A DNA stretch of 9,614 nucleotides from contig CAYVXE010000149.1 of the NCBI GenBank assembly GCA_964455375.1, positions 1 through 9,614 on the forward strand. The letters run 5' to 3'. Below the pieces are notes generated by a model. The model was not told the DNA's origin, searched no databases, and worked only from the letters and a program-made list of their open reading frames with translations. Positions 1-7,600 of the stretch are shown here, piece after piece. This stretch comes from CAYVXE01 sp964455375. GTDB taxonomy: Bacteria; Zhuqueibacterota; Zhuqueibacteria; Oceanimicrobiales; Oceanimicrobiaceae. Position numbers and translations under genes: made by a program. Every line of letters begins with the position of its first letter. Positions within the stretch are counted from its first letter, which is position 1.

Positions 1-37
1 AAGCGGGCTGCAACCCTTGAATTTACTACAGTCTTGC

Positions 38-598
38 CTATTTTTTATATACATTGTCAGCAGCTTTTTTTACTTCGTTTTTTAAACCAAAAATTGTAAC
101 TAAATAAATTATTGAAACCACAACCGGTATTACAGTAAATCTATATTCAGGTAAACCAAACCATAGTATTGTAACAATCGCTACTCTACTTATAGCATGA
201 ATGAAACAAGTATTACTACCATACACCCATCCAATTACTGGCCAATGTAGGCTCATTCCAATTGCCAGAAATAAAGGCACTAAGGAAATATCTGTCAGGT
301 ATCCAGCAATAATCATAGGCCAACTTAAAAACATGGAGGTCATTGCGGGCATTACTAAACTCGATAATGGGCCTTTAACCATTAGGTTCGAGTTCAATGG
401 TTTCGACAGCAATAGACCAAGAGGGAAAATTAATCCACTTGTAAAAAATCCGAGTAAAGCCCATGTGTTTGCTTCAAGATAATATCCTGAAATTCCGAGT
501 AACAACCAGTAGATAAATCCTGCTGCTGGCAAGGAGATTCCTCCATTGGTTTCTATTATGTACTTTGATTTTTCTAAATTTAACTCTTCAGTAGTCAT
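38..598 (-). CDS. DUF7010-like polytopic membrane protein
   Basis: This encodes a 186-residue hydrophobic protein with about six predicted membrane segments (roughly residues 21-38, 44-64, 77-100, 104-126, 133-149 and 153-171). It has a short polar N-terminus and a Lys-rich cytoplasmic-looking tail. The motif order 'GGISLPAAGFIYW...LEANTW' followed by a proline/glycine-rich second helix resembles DUF7010 family proteins, by recall only. No enzymatic motif is visible and the function is unknown. The frame extends upstream to an ATG at 655, but that start has only a poor ribosome site. The ATG at 598 has AAGGA four to five bases upstream and gives the family's usual length, so it is preferred. 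The gene is visibly more AT-rich than the histidine kinase gene beside it, which may indicate separate acquisition. It lies on the same strand, about 290 bp beyond the kinase stop. Confidence 0.75.
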   Translation of the reverse strand: MTTEELNLEKSKYIIETNGGISLPAAGFIYWLLLGISGYYLEANTWALLGFFTSGLIFPLGLLLSKPLNSNLMVKGPLSSLVMPAMTSMFLSWPMIIAGYLTDISLVPLFLAIGMSLHWPVIGWVYGSNTCFIHAISRVAIVTILWFGLPEYRFTVIPVVVSIIYLVTIFGLKNEVKKAADNVYKK

Positions 599-820
599 TA
601 GATCCTTGATATTTACCTGTTCATTAATTGATGCTAACATCCTGCTAAACGACATTGCCTTTGGCGAAAATATAGATTAATTTGGTCTTCCGTTCTCACT
701 GTAAAATAACGGTATTCCAAAACTTTAAATCAATACATTACTAAGCCCTAACGGGATTGCCGAAAAAACGGACATGTACTAAATCTTCATGCTCGTCGTC
801 GAAGTTTTATTTAAAACAAT

Positions 821-872
821 GGGTTACAGCCCTCGACTGCGCTCAGGCTGAAGTGGGAAACGATTTTTTCGA
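821..872. repeat. GC-rich hairpin-forming intergenic repeat downstream of the kinase gene
   Basis: The gene-free gap between the membrane-protein gene and the kinase gene holds a GC-rich patch. It contains a stem with arms CAGCC (827-831) and GGCTG (846-850), followed by the small palindrome CGATTTTTTCG. The core CTCGACTGCGCTCAGG (832-847) resembles short dispersed repeats common between genes in many bacterial genomes. A 12-mer at 821-832 recurs inverted with one mismatch at 5-16, on the far side of the membrane-protein gene. The patch could also act as a weak transcription stop for the kinase operon, but no T-run follows directly. The rest of 656-889 shows nothing else that I can support. 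Confidence 0.35.
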
Positions 873-889
873 CAGTCTCAACAGCGGGA

Positions 890-2356
890 CTAACGCACCA
901 CGTTCAGGTCGAACCACAGGGTTGTACCCTGATTTAACACACTTTTTATAAAGATGGTTTTTTGGTGCAAATCGAGAATTTTCTTGGCAATGGCCAGTCC
1001 CAGACCGGTGCCCCCGGCCGCACGGGTACGGCTTTTTTCAACCCGGTAAAAGCGTTCAAAGACAAACGGTATCTCTTCGGCCGGGATGCCGTAACCAGTG
1101 TCCTTCACCGTCACGCGGACATTTTGTGCATTGCGAAAAACCTCCACCTCGACGATACCGTTTTCAGGCGTATATTGCAAGGCATTATCGATCAAATTAC
1201 ACAACGCCCGTTCAATCAAGCCGATGTCCGCATAAACAGGCGGCAGGGTTTTGTCCAGCGCCATGTCCAGCTTTATGTTTAGTTTCTCCGCCTTGGGTCG
1301 AAATTTCATCACCACATCCTGCGTGAGCTCTGCCAGGGAAAAGGCTTCGGCATGCGGCTGGACCTGGTTGGCATCTAACTTGGACAGTTCAAAAAGTTCA
1401 TCCACCAGCTTGCTCAATTGCCTGGTGTTATCGAAAATAATTCTAAAATATTTTTGACGCTCTTGCGTACTCAGAGTGTCTTCTTTCATCTGGATGGTTT
1501 CCAGGTAGCCCTGCATGGAAGCTAACGGACTGCGGAGATCGTGCGAAATGTTGGCCACCAATTCCCGTCGCAACCGATCGGTACGCTGTAACTCATCCAT
1601 ATTCGCTTCGATAGTGTCGGCCATCTGGTTAAAGGCACTGGCCAGTTGCCCGATCTCATCCTGCGAGTACACGGCAATTCTTTCACGAAAATCCCCGCTC
1701 TCAAATTTTCTCACCGTCGCCGTCATGCGGTGAAACCGTTTGGTCAGGAAAGCAAACCCGATTAAACCGACCAGGCCGGTAAAAAGAATGGTAACGCTCA
1801 AGCTCACGACCATGGTGCGAACGATATAACTCCCTTTAATCATTTCTGAAGCCGTATCGAATTCTTCCCCACCTAAAATAACATACAGATACCCCTTTTG
1901 ATTCTGGCCATAAGTGATATGCGTTACGGAAAACGGCTTTTTACGCTCCGGGTCTCTCGGGTCGTCGCCCAGTATGGGCAGATTCTCGGATTTCGTCAGA
2001 AAACGACCTACCGGTTGCAAATCCACCGATTGCCGTTTCACTTTTTCCGGGTCGGCAAAAAAGGCCACAATGTCTCCTGTTTCATCCAGAAGATAGAGTT
2101 CCACCCGTGGGTTCATGACCATCAAATGATGAAACGACTCCTCTATTCCCCGGGTATTTAGACTGTCTCGAAGGTAAGGATGGAGTTCTTGCGCCAAATC
2201 GCGGGCAAGATTGCGATTGAGTTGTTGATCCGTCTCGCGCAGAAAATTCACCGCCGAGCGCACGGAAAGAAAGATGAGCACCACTCCCAGAGCCAGGAGC
2301 AGAAATAAAAACACCGCGGAGATTTTCCAGTACAAGTGCTGAAACAGCCTACTCAT
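890..2356 (-). CDS. Membrane sensor histidine kinase (HAMP, HisKA, HATPase_c)
   Basis: This encodes a 488-residue inner-membrane sensor kinase that should autophosphorylate on His and pass the phosphate to the adjacent response regulator. Transmembrane helix 1 is at about 12-32 and helix 2 at about 179-204. They enclose an extracytoplasmic sensor region of about 145 residues with no family I recognise. A HAMP linker (about 202-256) leads to the dimerisation helix with motif SHDLRSP, in which His272 is the phospho-acceptor. The ATP-binding domain has an N box (NLIDNALQYTP, Asn391), G1 (DTGYGIP, Asp419), F box (FERFYRV, 433-439) and G2 (GGTGLGLA, 448-455). All catalytic boxes are intact. The ATG at 2356 overlaps the regulator gene by 8 bp, implying translational coupling. 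The signal sensed is unknown. The architecture is of the PhoR/BaeS type, but no orthology is claimed. Confidence 0.96.
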   Translation of the reverse strand: MSRLFQHLYWKISAVFLFLLLALGVVLIFLSVRSAVNFLRETDQQLNRNLARDLAQELHPYLRDSLNTRGIEESFHHLMVMNPRVELYLLDETGDIVAFFADPEKVKRQSVDLQPVGRFLTKSENLPILGDDPRDPERKKPFSVTHITYGQNQKGYLYVILGGEEFDTASEMIKGSYIVRTMVVSLSVTILFTGLVGLIGFAFLTKRFHRMTATVRKFESGDFRERIAVYSQDEIGQLASAFNQMADTIEANMDELQRTDRLRRELVANISHDLRSPLASMQGYLETIQMKEDTLSTQERQKYFRIIFDNTRQLSKLVDELFELSKLDANQVQPHAEAFSLAELTQDVVMKFRPKAEKLNIKLDMALDKTLPPVYADIGLIERALCNLIDNALQYTPENGIVEVEVFRNAQNVRVTVKDTGYGIPAEEIPFVFERFYRVEKSRTRAAGGTGLGLAIAKKILDLHQKTIFIKSVLNQGTTLWFDLNVVR

Positions 2357-3077
2357 CTGAAAAATCCCCCGCCTCAGCGAAACTGTACCCTACGCCCCAA
2401 ACCGTTTTTATATATTTTGCATTGGCGGCATCGCGTTCAATTTTGTTCCGCAGCCGGTTGATATGAGAGTTCACCGTATGTTCGTAACCATCGAATTGAT
2501 AACCCCACACAATATCCAGAAGTTGCTGCCGGTTGTAAGCCCGGCCGGGATGAGTGGCAAAAAGCACCAGCAGGTCAAACTCCTTGGCGGTTAAATCGAT
2601 GCGCTCACCGGCGAGTAGGACCTTGCGTTTGTCCAGGTAAATGCTGAGGTCACCAAAGCTGAGCTTTTGGTCGGTTGCGGGTGCCGTCATTTTTGTCTGT
2701 TCGGCAGCAATGCGGCGGAAAATGGCTTTGACACGCGCCTTGAGCTCGCGAATGCTGAACGGCTTGGTGATGTAATCGTCAGCTCCCAGTTCCAGGCCGA
2801 GCACTTTATCAAACTCTTCCGACCTGGAGGTCAGCATCAGGACGGGGGTGTAATCGTTTTCGGCACGGATTTTTTTGCAGATTTCCAGACCATCCAGTCC
2901 CGGAAGCATCAAATCCAGGATGACCAGATCAAAATTTCCTTTCCGAAAACGCTCCAACCCTTCCACACCGTCAAAGCGGGCGGTTATCTGACATCCCAAA
3001 TCCGGCAGATGGATTTCCAGGAGCTCCACGATATTGTGGTCGTCTTCGATAACTAAGACGTTTTTCTGTTCGTTCAT
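2349..3077 (-). CDS. OmpR/PhoB-family response regulator
   Basis: This encodes a 242-residue cytoplasmic transcription factor with an N-terminal receiver domain and a C-terminal winged helix. In the receiver the acidic cluster is Glu11/Asp12/Asp13, the phospho-acceptor is Asp55 (in VILDLMLPG), the switch threonine is Thr83 and the conserved lysine is Lys105 (ITKPF). A linker at about 122-138 leads to the DNA-binding domain at about 139-235, with the family motifs LTAKEFDLL, HTVNSHINRLRNKIE and a terminal VWGVGY hairpin. The frame is open to an ATG at 3143, but those extra 22 residues lie inside a strong inverted repeat and look non-coding. The start at 3077 places 'NVLVIEDD' at the usual distance from the N-terminus, although its ribosome site is weak. 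The stop overlaps the kinase start, so the two form one operon. It is the obvious candidate to bind the 11-bp repeats at 3993-4025. Confidence 0.95.
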   Translation of the reverse strand: MNEQKNVLVIEDDHNIVELLEIHLPDLGCQITARFDGVEGLERFRKGNFDLVILDLMLPGLDGLEICKKIRAENDYTPVLMLTSRSEEFDKVLGLELGADDYITKPFSIRELKARVKAIFRRIAAEQTKMTAPATDQKLSFGDLSIYLDKRKVLLAGERIDLTAKEFDLLVLFATHPGRAYNRQQLLDIVWGYQFDGYEHTVNSHINRLRNKIERDAANAKYIKTVWGVGYSFAEAGDFSDE

Positions 3078-3120
3078 ATTTAAATCGAATTCAGTTTTTT
3101 CGTACACGAATACAAAGCAA

Positions 3121-3152
3121 GCACAGGGAAAGCAGGCGTGCATTCCCTGTGC
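3121..3152 (-). terminator. Intercistronic stem-loop between the spondin lipoprotein and the regulator gene
   Basis: A perfect 10-bp inverted repeat (GCACAGGGAA at 3121-3130, TTCCCTGTGC at 3143-3152) can be extended by an A.A mismatch and three more pairs closing a GGCG loop. In the minus-strand transcript it starts about 30 nt after the lipoprotein stop and is followed by a moderately T-rich stretch (TTGCTTTGTATT). It could be a partial terminator or attenuator, lowering expression of the two-component genes relative to the lipoprotein, or an mRNA-stabilising hairpin. The T-tract is imperfect, so complete termination is uncertain. Confidence 0.55.
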
Positions 3153-3183
3153 AAGTCTGCAAATGAAAATATTCCACGAATGA

Positions 3184-3936
3184 CTAATCGATTCGGGTCA
3201 CGGTCAGTTTGGCCACAGGACCACGCCAGCCGTAAATCTCCGGGTCGAGATCGCCCACGCCCAAAATGCCGCGATGCAGTTTGATGCGTTCTTTGGTCGG
3301 TACGCGCACTCCCGGGCTGCCACAGCAGGGACCGGGAATATGAGCCTTTAGTTCGGTGTTCCTTTCTGAGCCTGCATCAAAAGCGGGCAGATAATAGACC
3401 GCCGAACCGTGTTTGGGTGGTTTTAGCCCTGTCACCCCGGTAAAGCCATCGTTTGTATTGACCAGCATACACACCAGAGAAATGCGCGTAAAGTGCTTCT
3501 TGAGTTTGAGAATGTAACTGCCTGATTCTCCGGGGAAGATGACACCGTCACCCTCGACCACATCAAAAACCTTCGATGAATTGCTGAGAAAATCCACCAT
3601 TGGGCCGTTAATGGCGTCCTCGGCGATCATAGACAATTCCTTTGACGCCAGCGCCCCCACTCTGAAAAGCCGCAAATTTGCATGAGACGCCAAAACCGGC
3701 GGTGAAAAGACCTGACTCGCTCCTGCAGCCGTGGCCGGCGTCAAATTCTCTACCGTAATTTCAAACGTGGCTTCCGACCTTCCTTTTGCCAGGTTCAACT
3801 CATCCGGTTTTGCCGATTCCTTGGCCAATGTGAGCTCAGATGCGGACTCTTCCGCAGTTGTGGGCAGGTCCTGACTACATCCGAGCAGGGCCATGGCCAG
3901 CAAACTGACCAATACGAAAGCTGTTATGCGTTTCAT
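3184..3936 (-). CDS. Spondin-domain lipoprotein
   Basis: This encodes a 250-residue exported lipoprotein. Residues 1-19 form a lipoprotein signal peptide (Lys-Arg, then a hydrophobic core) ending in the lipobox LLGC, with Cys20 as the lipidation site. A low-complexity linker follows, with ELTLAK (34-39) and ELNLAK (46-51) repeated at a 12-residue period. From about residue 55 to 225 the sequence matches the bacterial spondin_N pattern as I recall it: TFEITVENLT, FSPP (77-80), a 'LRLFRVG' strand, a 'FPGESGSY' turn, LVNTNDGFTG (158-167), 'PAFDAGSERNTE' (184-195) and HRGI (221-224). In animals this fold is an adhesion module of F-spondin; in bacteria its role is unknown. An unusual Cys-Cys pair occurs at 204-205. 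The start is supported by AAGGAG at 3948-3943, six bases from the ATG. It is the first gene of the cluster and probably a target or sensory partner of the two-component system. Confidence 0.88.
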   Translation of the reverse strand: MKRITAFVLVSLLAMALLGCSQDLPTTAEESASELTLAKESAKPDELNLAKGRSEATFEITVENLTPATAAGASQVFSPPVLASHANLRLFRVGALASKELSMIAEDAINGPMVDFLSNSSKVFDVVEGDGVIFPGESGSYILKLKKHFTRISLVCMLVNTNDGFTGVTGLKPPKHGSAVYYLPAFDAGSERNTELKAHIPGPCCGSPGVRVPTKERIKLHRGILGVGDLDPEIYGWRGPVAKLTVTRID

Positions 3937-3952
3937 AAAGATCTCCTTTTAT

Positions 3953-3979
3953 TTTAGTGAAAAAATGAATTTCACTAAA
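3953..3979. promoter_or_regulatory. 10-bp perfect inverted repeat in the spondin gene leader
   Basis: The arms TTTAGTGAAA (3953-3962) and TTTCACTAAA (3970-3979) are perfectly complementary with a 7-base spacer. The element lies between the proposed -10 hexamer (3984-3979 on the minus strand) and the ribosome binding site, so it covers the expected transcription start. This position suits a dimeric repressor operator or a 5' leader hairpin that protects the mRNA or masks translation. No protein in the window is an obvious dedicated binder. Confidence 0.5.
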
Positions 3980-4025
3980 TTAAAGCAGAGACATCACGAA
4001 AGTATCACGGAAAGCTCACAAAAGT
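3979..4025 (-). promoter_or_regulatory. Probable activator-dependent promoter with three 11-bp direct repeats
   Basis: Read on the plus strand, three adjacent 11-mers occur: ATCACGAAAGT (3993-4003), ATCACGGAAAG (4004-4014) and CTCACAAAAGT (4015-4025). The shared core is TCAC at the same register, which is GTGA in the transcribed direction. A partly matching fourth unit may follow at 4026-4036. Eight bases downstream, towards the gene, lies TTTAAT (3984-3979, minus strand), a 5/6 match to the -10 hexamer, and there is no credible -35 box. Direct repeats at an 11-bp period that replace the -35 are the known layout of PhoB-class activator sites. The regulator encoded at 2349-3077 is the inferred binder. 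Confidence 0.55.
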
Positions 4026-4260
4026 AAAACGTTTCCGCCGGTTGGGCAATTACCGGGTGTTCAACTTCCAATCGTATTCAAGGCGACTGATTCTGACTTC
4101 ATGATCTTCCAGAAACACCCGGGCATCCGGATTCCGTTAAGGTTATAGAAAAGATAAAATGGTCCGCCCTTCCTGCACGAAATCGGTGTTTCCCCAGTTG
4201 AAGATCTATGAAATATAAAGAATTTTCTGTTTTTTATCCAGATAATAATTTTTTCTCGGA
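4026..4260. other. Intergenic region with no supportable gene
   Basis: This stretch lies upstream of the spondin promoter and precedes the GC-rich RNA-like island. The reading frames here are short and interrupted. One minus-strand frame at about 4050-4136 reads like the tail of a protein for about 28 codons (including DARVFLEDHEV) but is preceded directly by a stop, so it may be a gene remnant or chance. I recognise no promoter or repeat beyond the possible fourth 11-bp unit at its left edge. Confidence 0.3.
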
Positions 4261-4425
4261 TTGGAGATCCTCTCGTCCCCACGCTCCTGCGTCCTCCGGG
4301 CTACCCCGTGACTTCAGGTTAAAGCAGGCGCTAAGGGACAAAGAACAGCAAGCTCGTCGGTAAGGACGAGGGCGAAGCTTCAGGAAGGCGCCGTGCTCAC
4401 GGTTTCCGCGGGCGCGAGATGCTAA
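4261..4425 (+). ncRNA. Candidate structured RNA, HEARO/omega-RNA-like, without an adjacent iscB
   Basis: A sharply bounded GC-rich island sits in AT-rich intergenic DNA. On the plus strand it can form hairpins ACGC-TCCT-GCGT (4281-4292), CGGG-CTAC-CCCG (4297-4308), CTCGTC-GGTAAG-GACGAG (4353-4370) and CCGT-GCTC-ACGG (4391-4402). GGCGC (4327-4331) can pair with GCGCC (4388-4392), enclosing the third hairpin. TCTCG (4271-4275) can pair with CGAGA (4415-4419), closing the whole domain. The heptamer CTTCAGG occurs twice (4312-4318 and 4378-4384). The wording of this segment resembles, from memory, the HEARO family, the guide-carrying omega-RNA of IscB nucleases in IS200/IS605-type elements. In those loci the guide lies at the 5' end and iscB follows downstream. 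Here no nuclease frame follows, so it would be a standalone or relic copy. Alternatives are a group II intron fragment or another mobile-element end. The family assignment is an inference; the foldability is seen directly. Confidence 0.5.
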
Positions 4426-4688
4426 TTGAACATTGGCAAACACAAGATCAAGAGGAAAAGAAATTCAAAAAATTCAAAGGGGATTTCATCATCGTGAGTC
4501 TCGTCGTTTTGACGCTAACGAAATTCCCAATCAATCATTATAATCAGACTCTTGTTTCTTCCCAACCCGCAATTCGTATTCCTAATGGGAGACTTTATCC
4601 TCTGTAACCGGCAGTGGAAAGTGATGCAGAATTGGCTGGTTGCGGATGCCTTCGAAAATCTATAAAACACTGCTATGGTCAACTGGCA
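4426..4688. other. Intergenic region between the RNA candidate and the BNR protein gene end
   Basis: No protein family is recognisable on either strand. A 62-codon plus-strand frame beginning at the edge of the RNA island has a Lys-rich start and no similarity I recognise, and in particular nothing IscB-like. No convincing intrinsic terminator is seen directly after the stop of the large minus-strand gene at 4689. Confidence 0.3.
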
Positions 4689-7600
4689 CTATTTCAGCAG
4701 AAGCATTTTTCGATTCTGTATAAATTCACCTGAACGTAACCGGTACATATACAATCCACTGGCTACTTTTCTGCCAATGTCATTTTTCCCATCCCATTCA
4801 ACAGAATGAACACCCGATGTTTTCGGCCCATCTACCAAAGTCCGGACTTTTTGCCCCAGTGCATTAAAAATTTCAAGTCGCACGGGTTGGTTTATTCGTG
4901 ACTGTGGAATGCTAAAACGAATCACAGTGGTTGGATTAAATGGATTCGGATAGTTTTGCACCAGAGAGAACTCATCCGGCGACTGCGGTTCGTTCTCTTT
5001 AACAGAAACCACTGAAATCACCACCTGTTCTTCATTGGAAGGAATCGACTCTCCCGCATCGTACACCGCAATTACCTGAAAATAGTATGTGTCATCTGCA
5101 AGGTTCTGGTCTTGCAGACCGGTTACGGATGCGTCGACTGTGGCAATGAGTGTTCCCGTAACCGACGCATTCGGACTGGTGGAACGAAATACCTTAAATG
5201 ATTGAAGCGTCGCAGTTGTATTGGAATGAACCTTGTCAGACCGGGGAACCGATGATTTTGCCATAAATCCTGTAACGACTCTTTTAGGGTGTTCAACTGC
5301 AGACAACTGCACAGGCTCCGGACTCAACTCAATATTTTCATTGTGTGCTGCATTTCCAACAAAATCTTTTTCTGCAGAATTACCTCCAGAAACATCCACC
5401 AGAGTGCGAATGGCAAACGCTCCGGCAAACCCTGCCGAGGTTATCAATTGAAAACTTCCATTAGCGCCGAAAAAGGCGTTGCCATCCGGGGCCCCCGTGT
5501 CCAAACCAACGGCCATATTTTGGTTGGCGATCAACTGTTGCACAGACACAAAAAATGTACTTCCGGAATTTAACGTGATATTCAGAGAACTTAAATCCAC
5601 AACCTGGAAAAGGCCACCGACACCAATTTGCACAGGTGAAATCGTTCCGGCCAATTGCAGACTGCTGGGATTTGTGACTGAACCGGTGGCATCAACATAG
5701 ATATTTATTGCAACATTGTCGCCTGTTCTCTGGCCACCGGTCAAAAAACTCATGGAAACTAAAGACGCCGGAAAAGATGGCGGCACAAACGGACCACTAA
5801 CGACTTCTCCGGTACCGTTAGTAAACCCTAAAAATCCCTCAAAAGAGCCATCATCAAATAAAAGTTCCACTTCATTGGATAGATTTGCAGGTTGCGGAGA
5901 GGTCCATTGCAATAACACATCATTATTGGTTGCCTGAGCCGTCAAGTTTGTAGCAGGAAATAAAAACTCACTTCCGGGAACAGCGGCGCTGTAGATACCG
6001 GCTCCGTGGGTCGCAGCCACCACAAGACCGTCAGACGGCCGTGTGGCTATCATATTCACCACAACATTTCCGATGGAATTTGCCCCCTCCTGTGCCCAGA
6101 CCGTGGCATTGCCGTCCAAATTATTTGTCGAAAATAGCCCTGCGCTGGTGGCAATGAAATAATCCGTTTCACTGTTTCTCGGTAAAATTGCAGCCCAGCG
6201 GACAGAGGGACCGCTGCCGGAACCATCGGTATTCTCTTCGAGATTTCCGCTCACATTCGTCCATGTGTCTCCGGCGTTTTGTGTATAAAACAGGCTTGGT
6301 ACGCTGTAATTGGAAAAAACCAGCAGCGCGTTGACGCCGTCGAATGGGTTAACAGCAATGCCGCTCACATAAGCACCGGCAGGCAAACCTTTACTACTTC
6401 CAATATCTACCGGTGATGGATTACCGGCATTAGCTCCGTCCAATCGGAAAAGTTGTCCATTGCTTGTACCATAATACAACATATTTGCCGGTGCAGGTGA
6501 AATTCCGAACGCTGAAATCGTGCCGCTGCCCACCATCGAATTCGTCAATTGGCTCCAGCCAGTGGTTGCCGGGTCATTGGAAAATGGCGGAATCATTGAA
6601 ACGTCATTATTTCTCCAAATGCGATCACCGCCGGCAATATAAAGAATATTGTTATTATTCGGATCGAGCACAAACGGATTGATGAACAAATAACCCGAAC
6701 CTCCGGCAGGATCAACGCGCTGAAAAATAGAAAGAACGCCGTTGTCATTGCGAATTTCACGGAAAACCTTACCATTTTGAACAGACGTAAAATAAGCGTT
6801 GCGGCTATCGGCAATGGCACTGAAGGCGCCATCCCCACTGCCAATTTTCAACCAGGGTGCGGAAGCACTGACATTGTTGGTGAAATAATTCCCGTTGTCC
6901 TGCAGCCCGCCAATGATAATATCGTTACCCGACGTTGCATGATCGATGGCCAGACTGTAAAATTGACTCGTGAGATAGCCGGCATTCAGACTACTCCAAA
7001 TGACAGAGTCCGCCATGATGTTTGTGGTTTTACTCAATCCGCCATCATGTCCCGAAATAACGATATTGGAATTGGAAGGTAGAAAAATATGTGCATGTAC
7101 ATCCGGATGGTGATTCGGATAGACCGAAATATCATTCGTCGGGTTGTAGCCGCCAATCCAGGTCCAGTTTGTGGACGTAGCAAATCCGTCTGTTGAACGG
7201 TATAAATTTGTCCCTCCGATGAAAACAACATCGGGATTATCTGGTTTCACCTTCACAACCATGTCGTACGAACCTTGTACATCGATATCACCGACCGGAG
7301 CGCCAAGCGCCGGTAAGTTGGCCGACCGATTGTCCCAGGTGCCGTTGCTACCGCTGCCATCGCCGCCCAAAAAAGTGTAGCGCCAAAAACTAACGCCATT
7401 CACACCGCTCCCTGGAGTTTCTGCGAAAAAATAGAGCCGGTTTTCGTTTGAAGGTGCAATGGCAAGGACGATACGGTTGTAGGTAGCTGGCCAACCAACC
7501 GGCGTAATATTCGTCCATGAAACACCGTCCGTTGACCGCCAGATGCCTTTGTCGGCAGAATTACTGCCGTCGAGAGTACGCTGGCTGAACGTGGCATAAA

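Noticed and set aside
757..951. 64-codon plus-strand frame in the gap beyond the kinase gene
   Set aside because: It runs through the intergenic repeat into the antisense of the kinase 3' end, with low-complexity Lys/Ser content and no family resemblance.
962..1282. 106-codon plus-strand frame
   Set aside because: It is the antisense shadow of the histidine kinase ATPase domain, whose motifs are all intact on the minus strand.
2667..3056. 129-codon plus-strand frame
   Set aside because: It is the antisense shadow of the response regulator receiver domain.
3078..3143. Upstream ATG of the response regulator frame
   Set aside because: The extra 22 residues overlap a strong inverted repeat, have no spaced ribosome site, and would place a Cys-rich leader before a normal receiver domain.
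4050..4136. Short minus-strand frame reading like a protein tail (including DARVFLEDHEV)
   Set aside because: It is only about 28 codons long, preceded directly by a stop and matches no family I recognise; too little to call a pseudogene.
4234..4443. 69-codon minus-strand open frame across the GC-rich island
   Set aside because: It is antisense to the foldable RNA candidate, Arg/Cys/Ser-rich in the way of spurious frames over structured RNA, and has no ribosome site.
4419..4607. 62-codon plus-strand frame starting at the edge of the RNA candidate, in the position where iscB would begin
   Set aside because: It has no RuvC, HNH or bridge-helix features, low-complexity Lys-rich content and no good ribosome site, so it is not an IscB remnant I can support.
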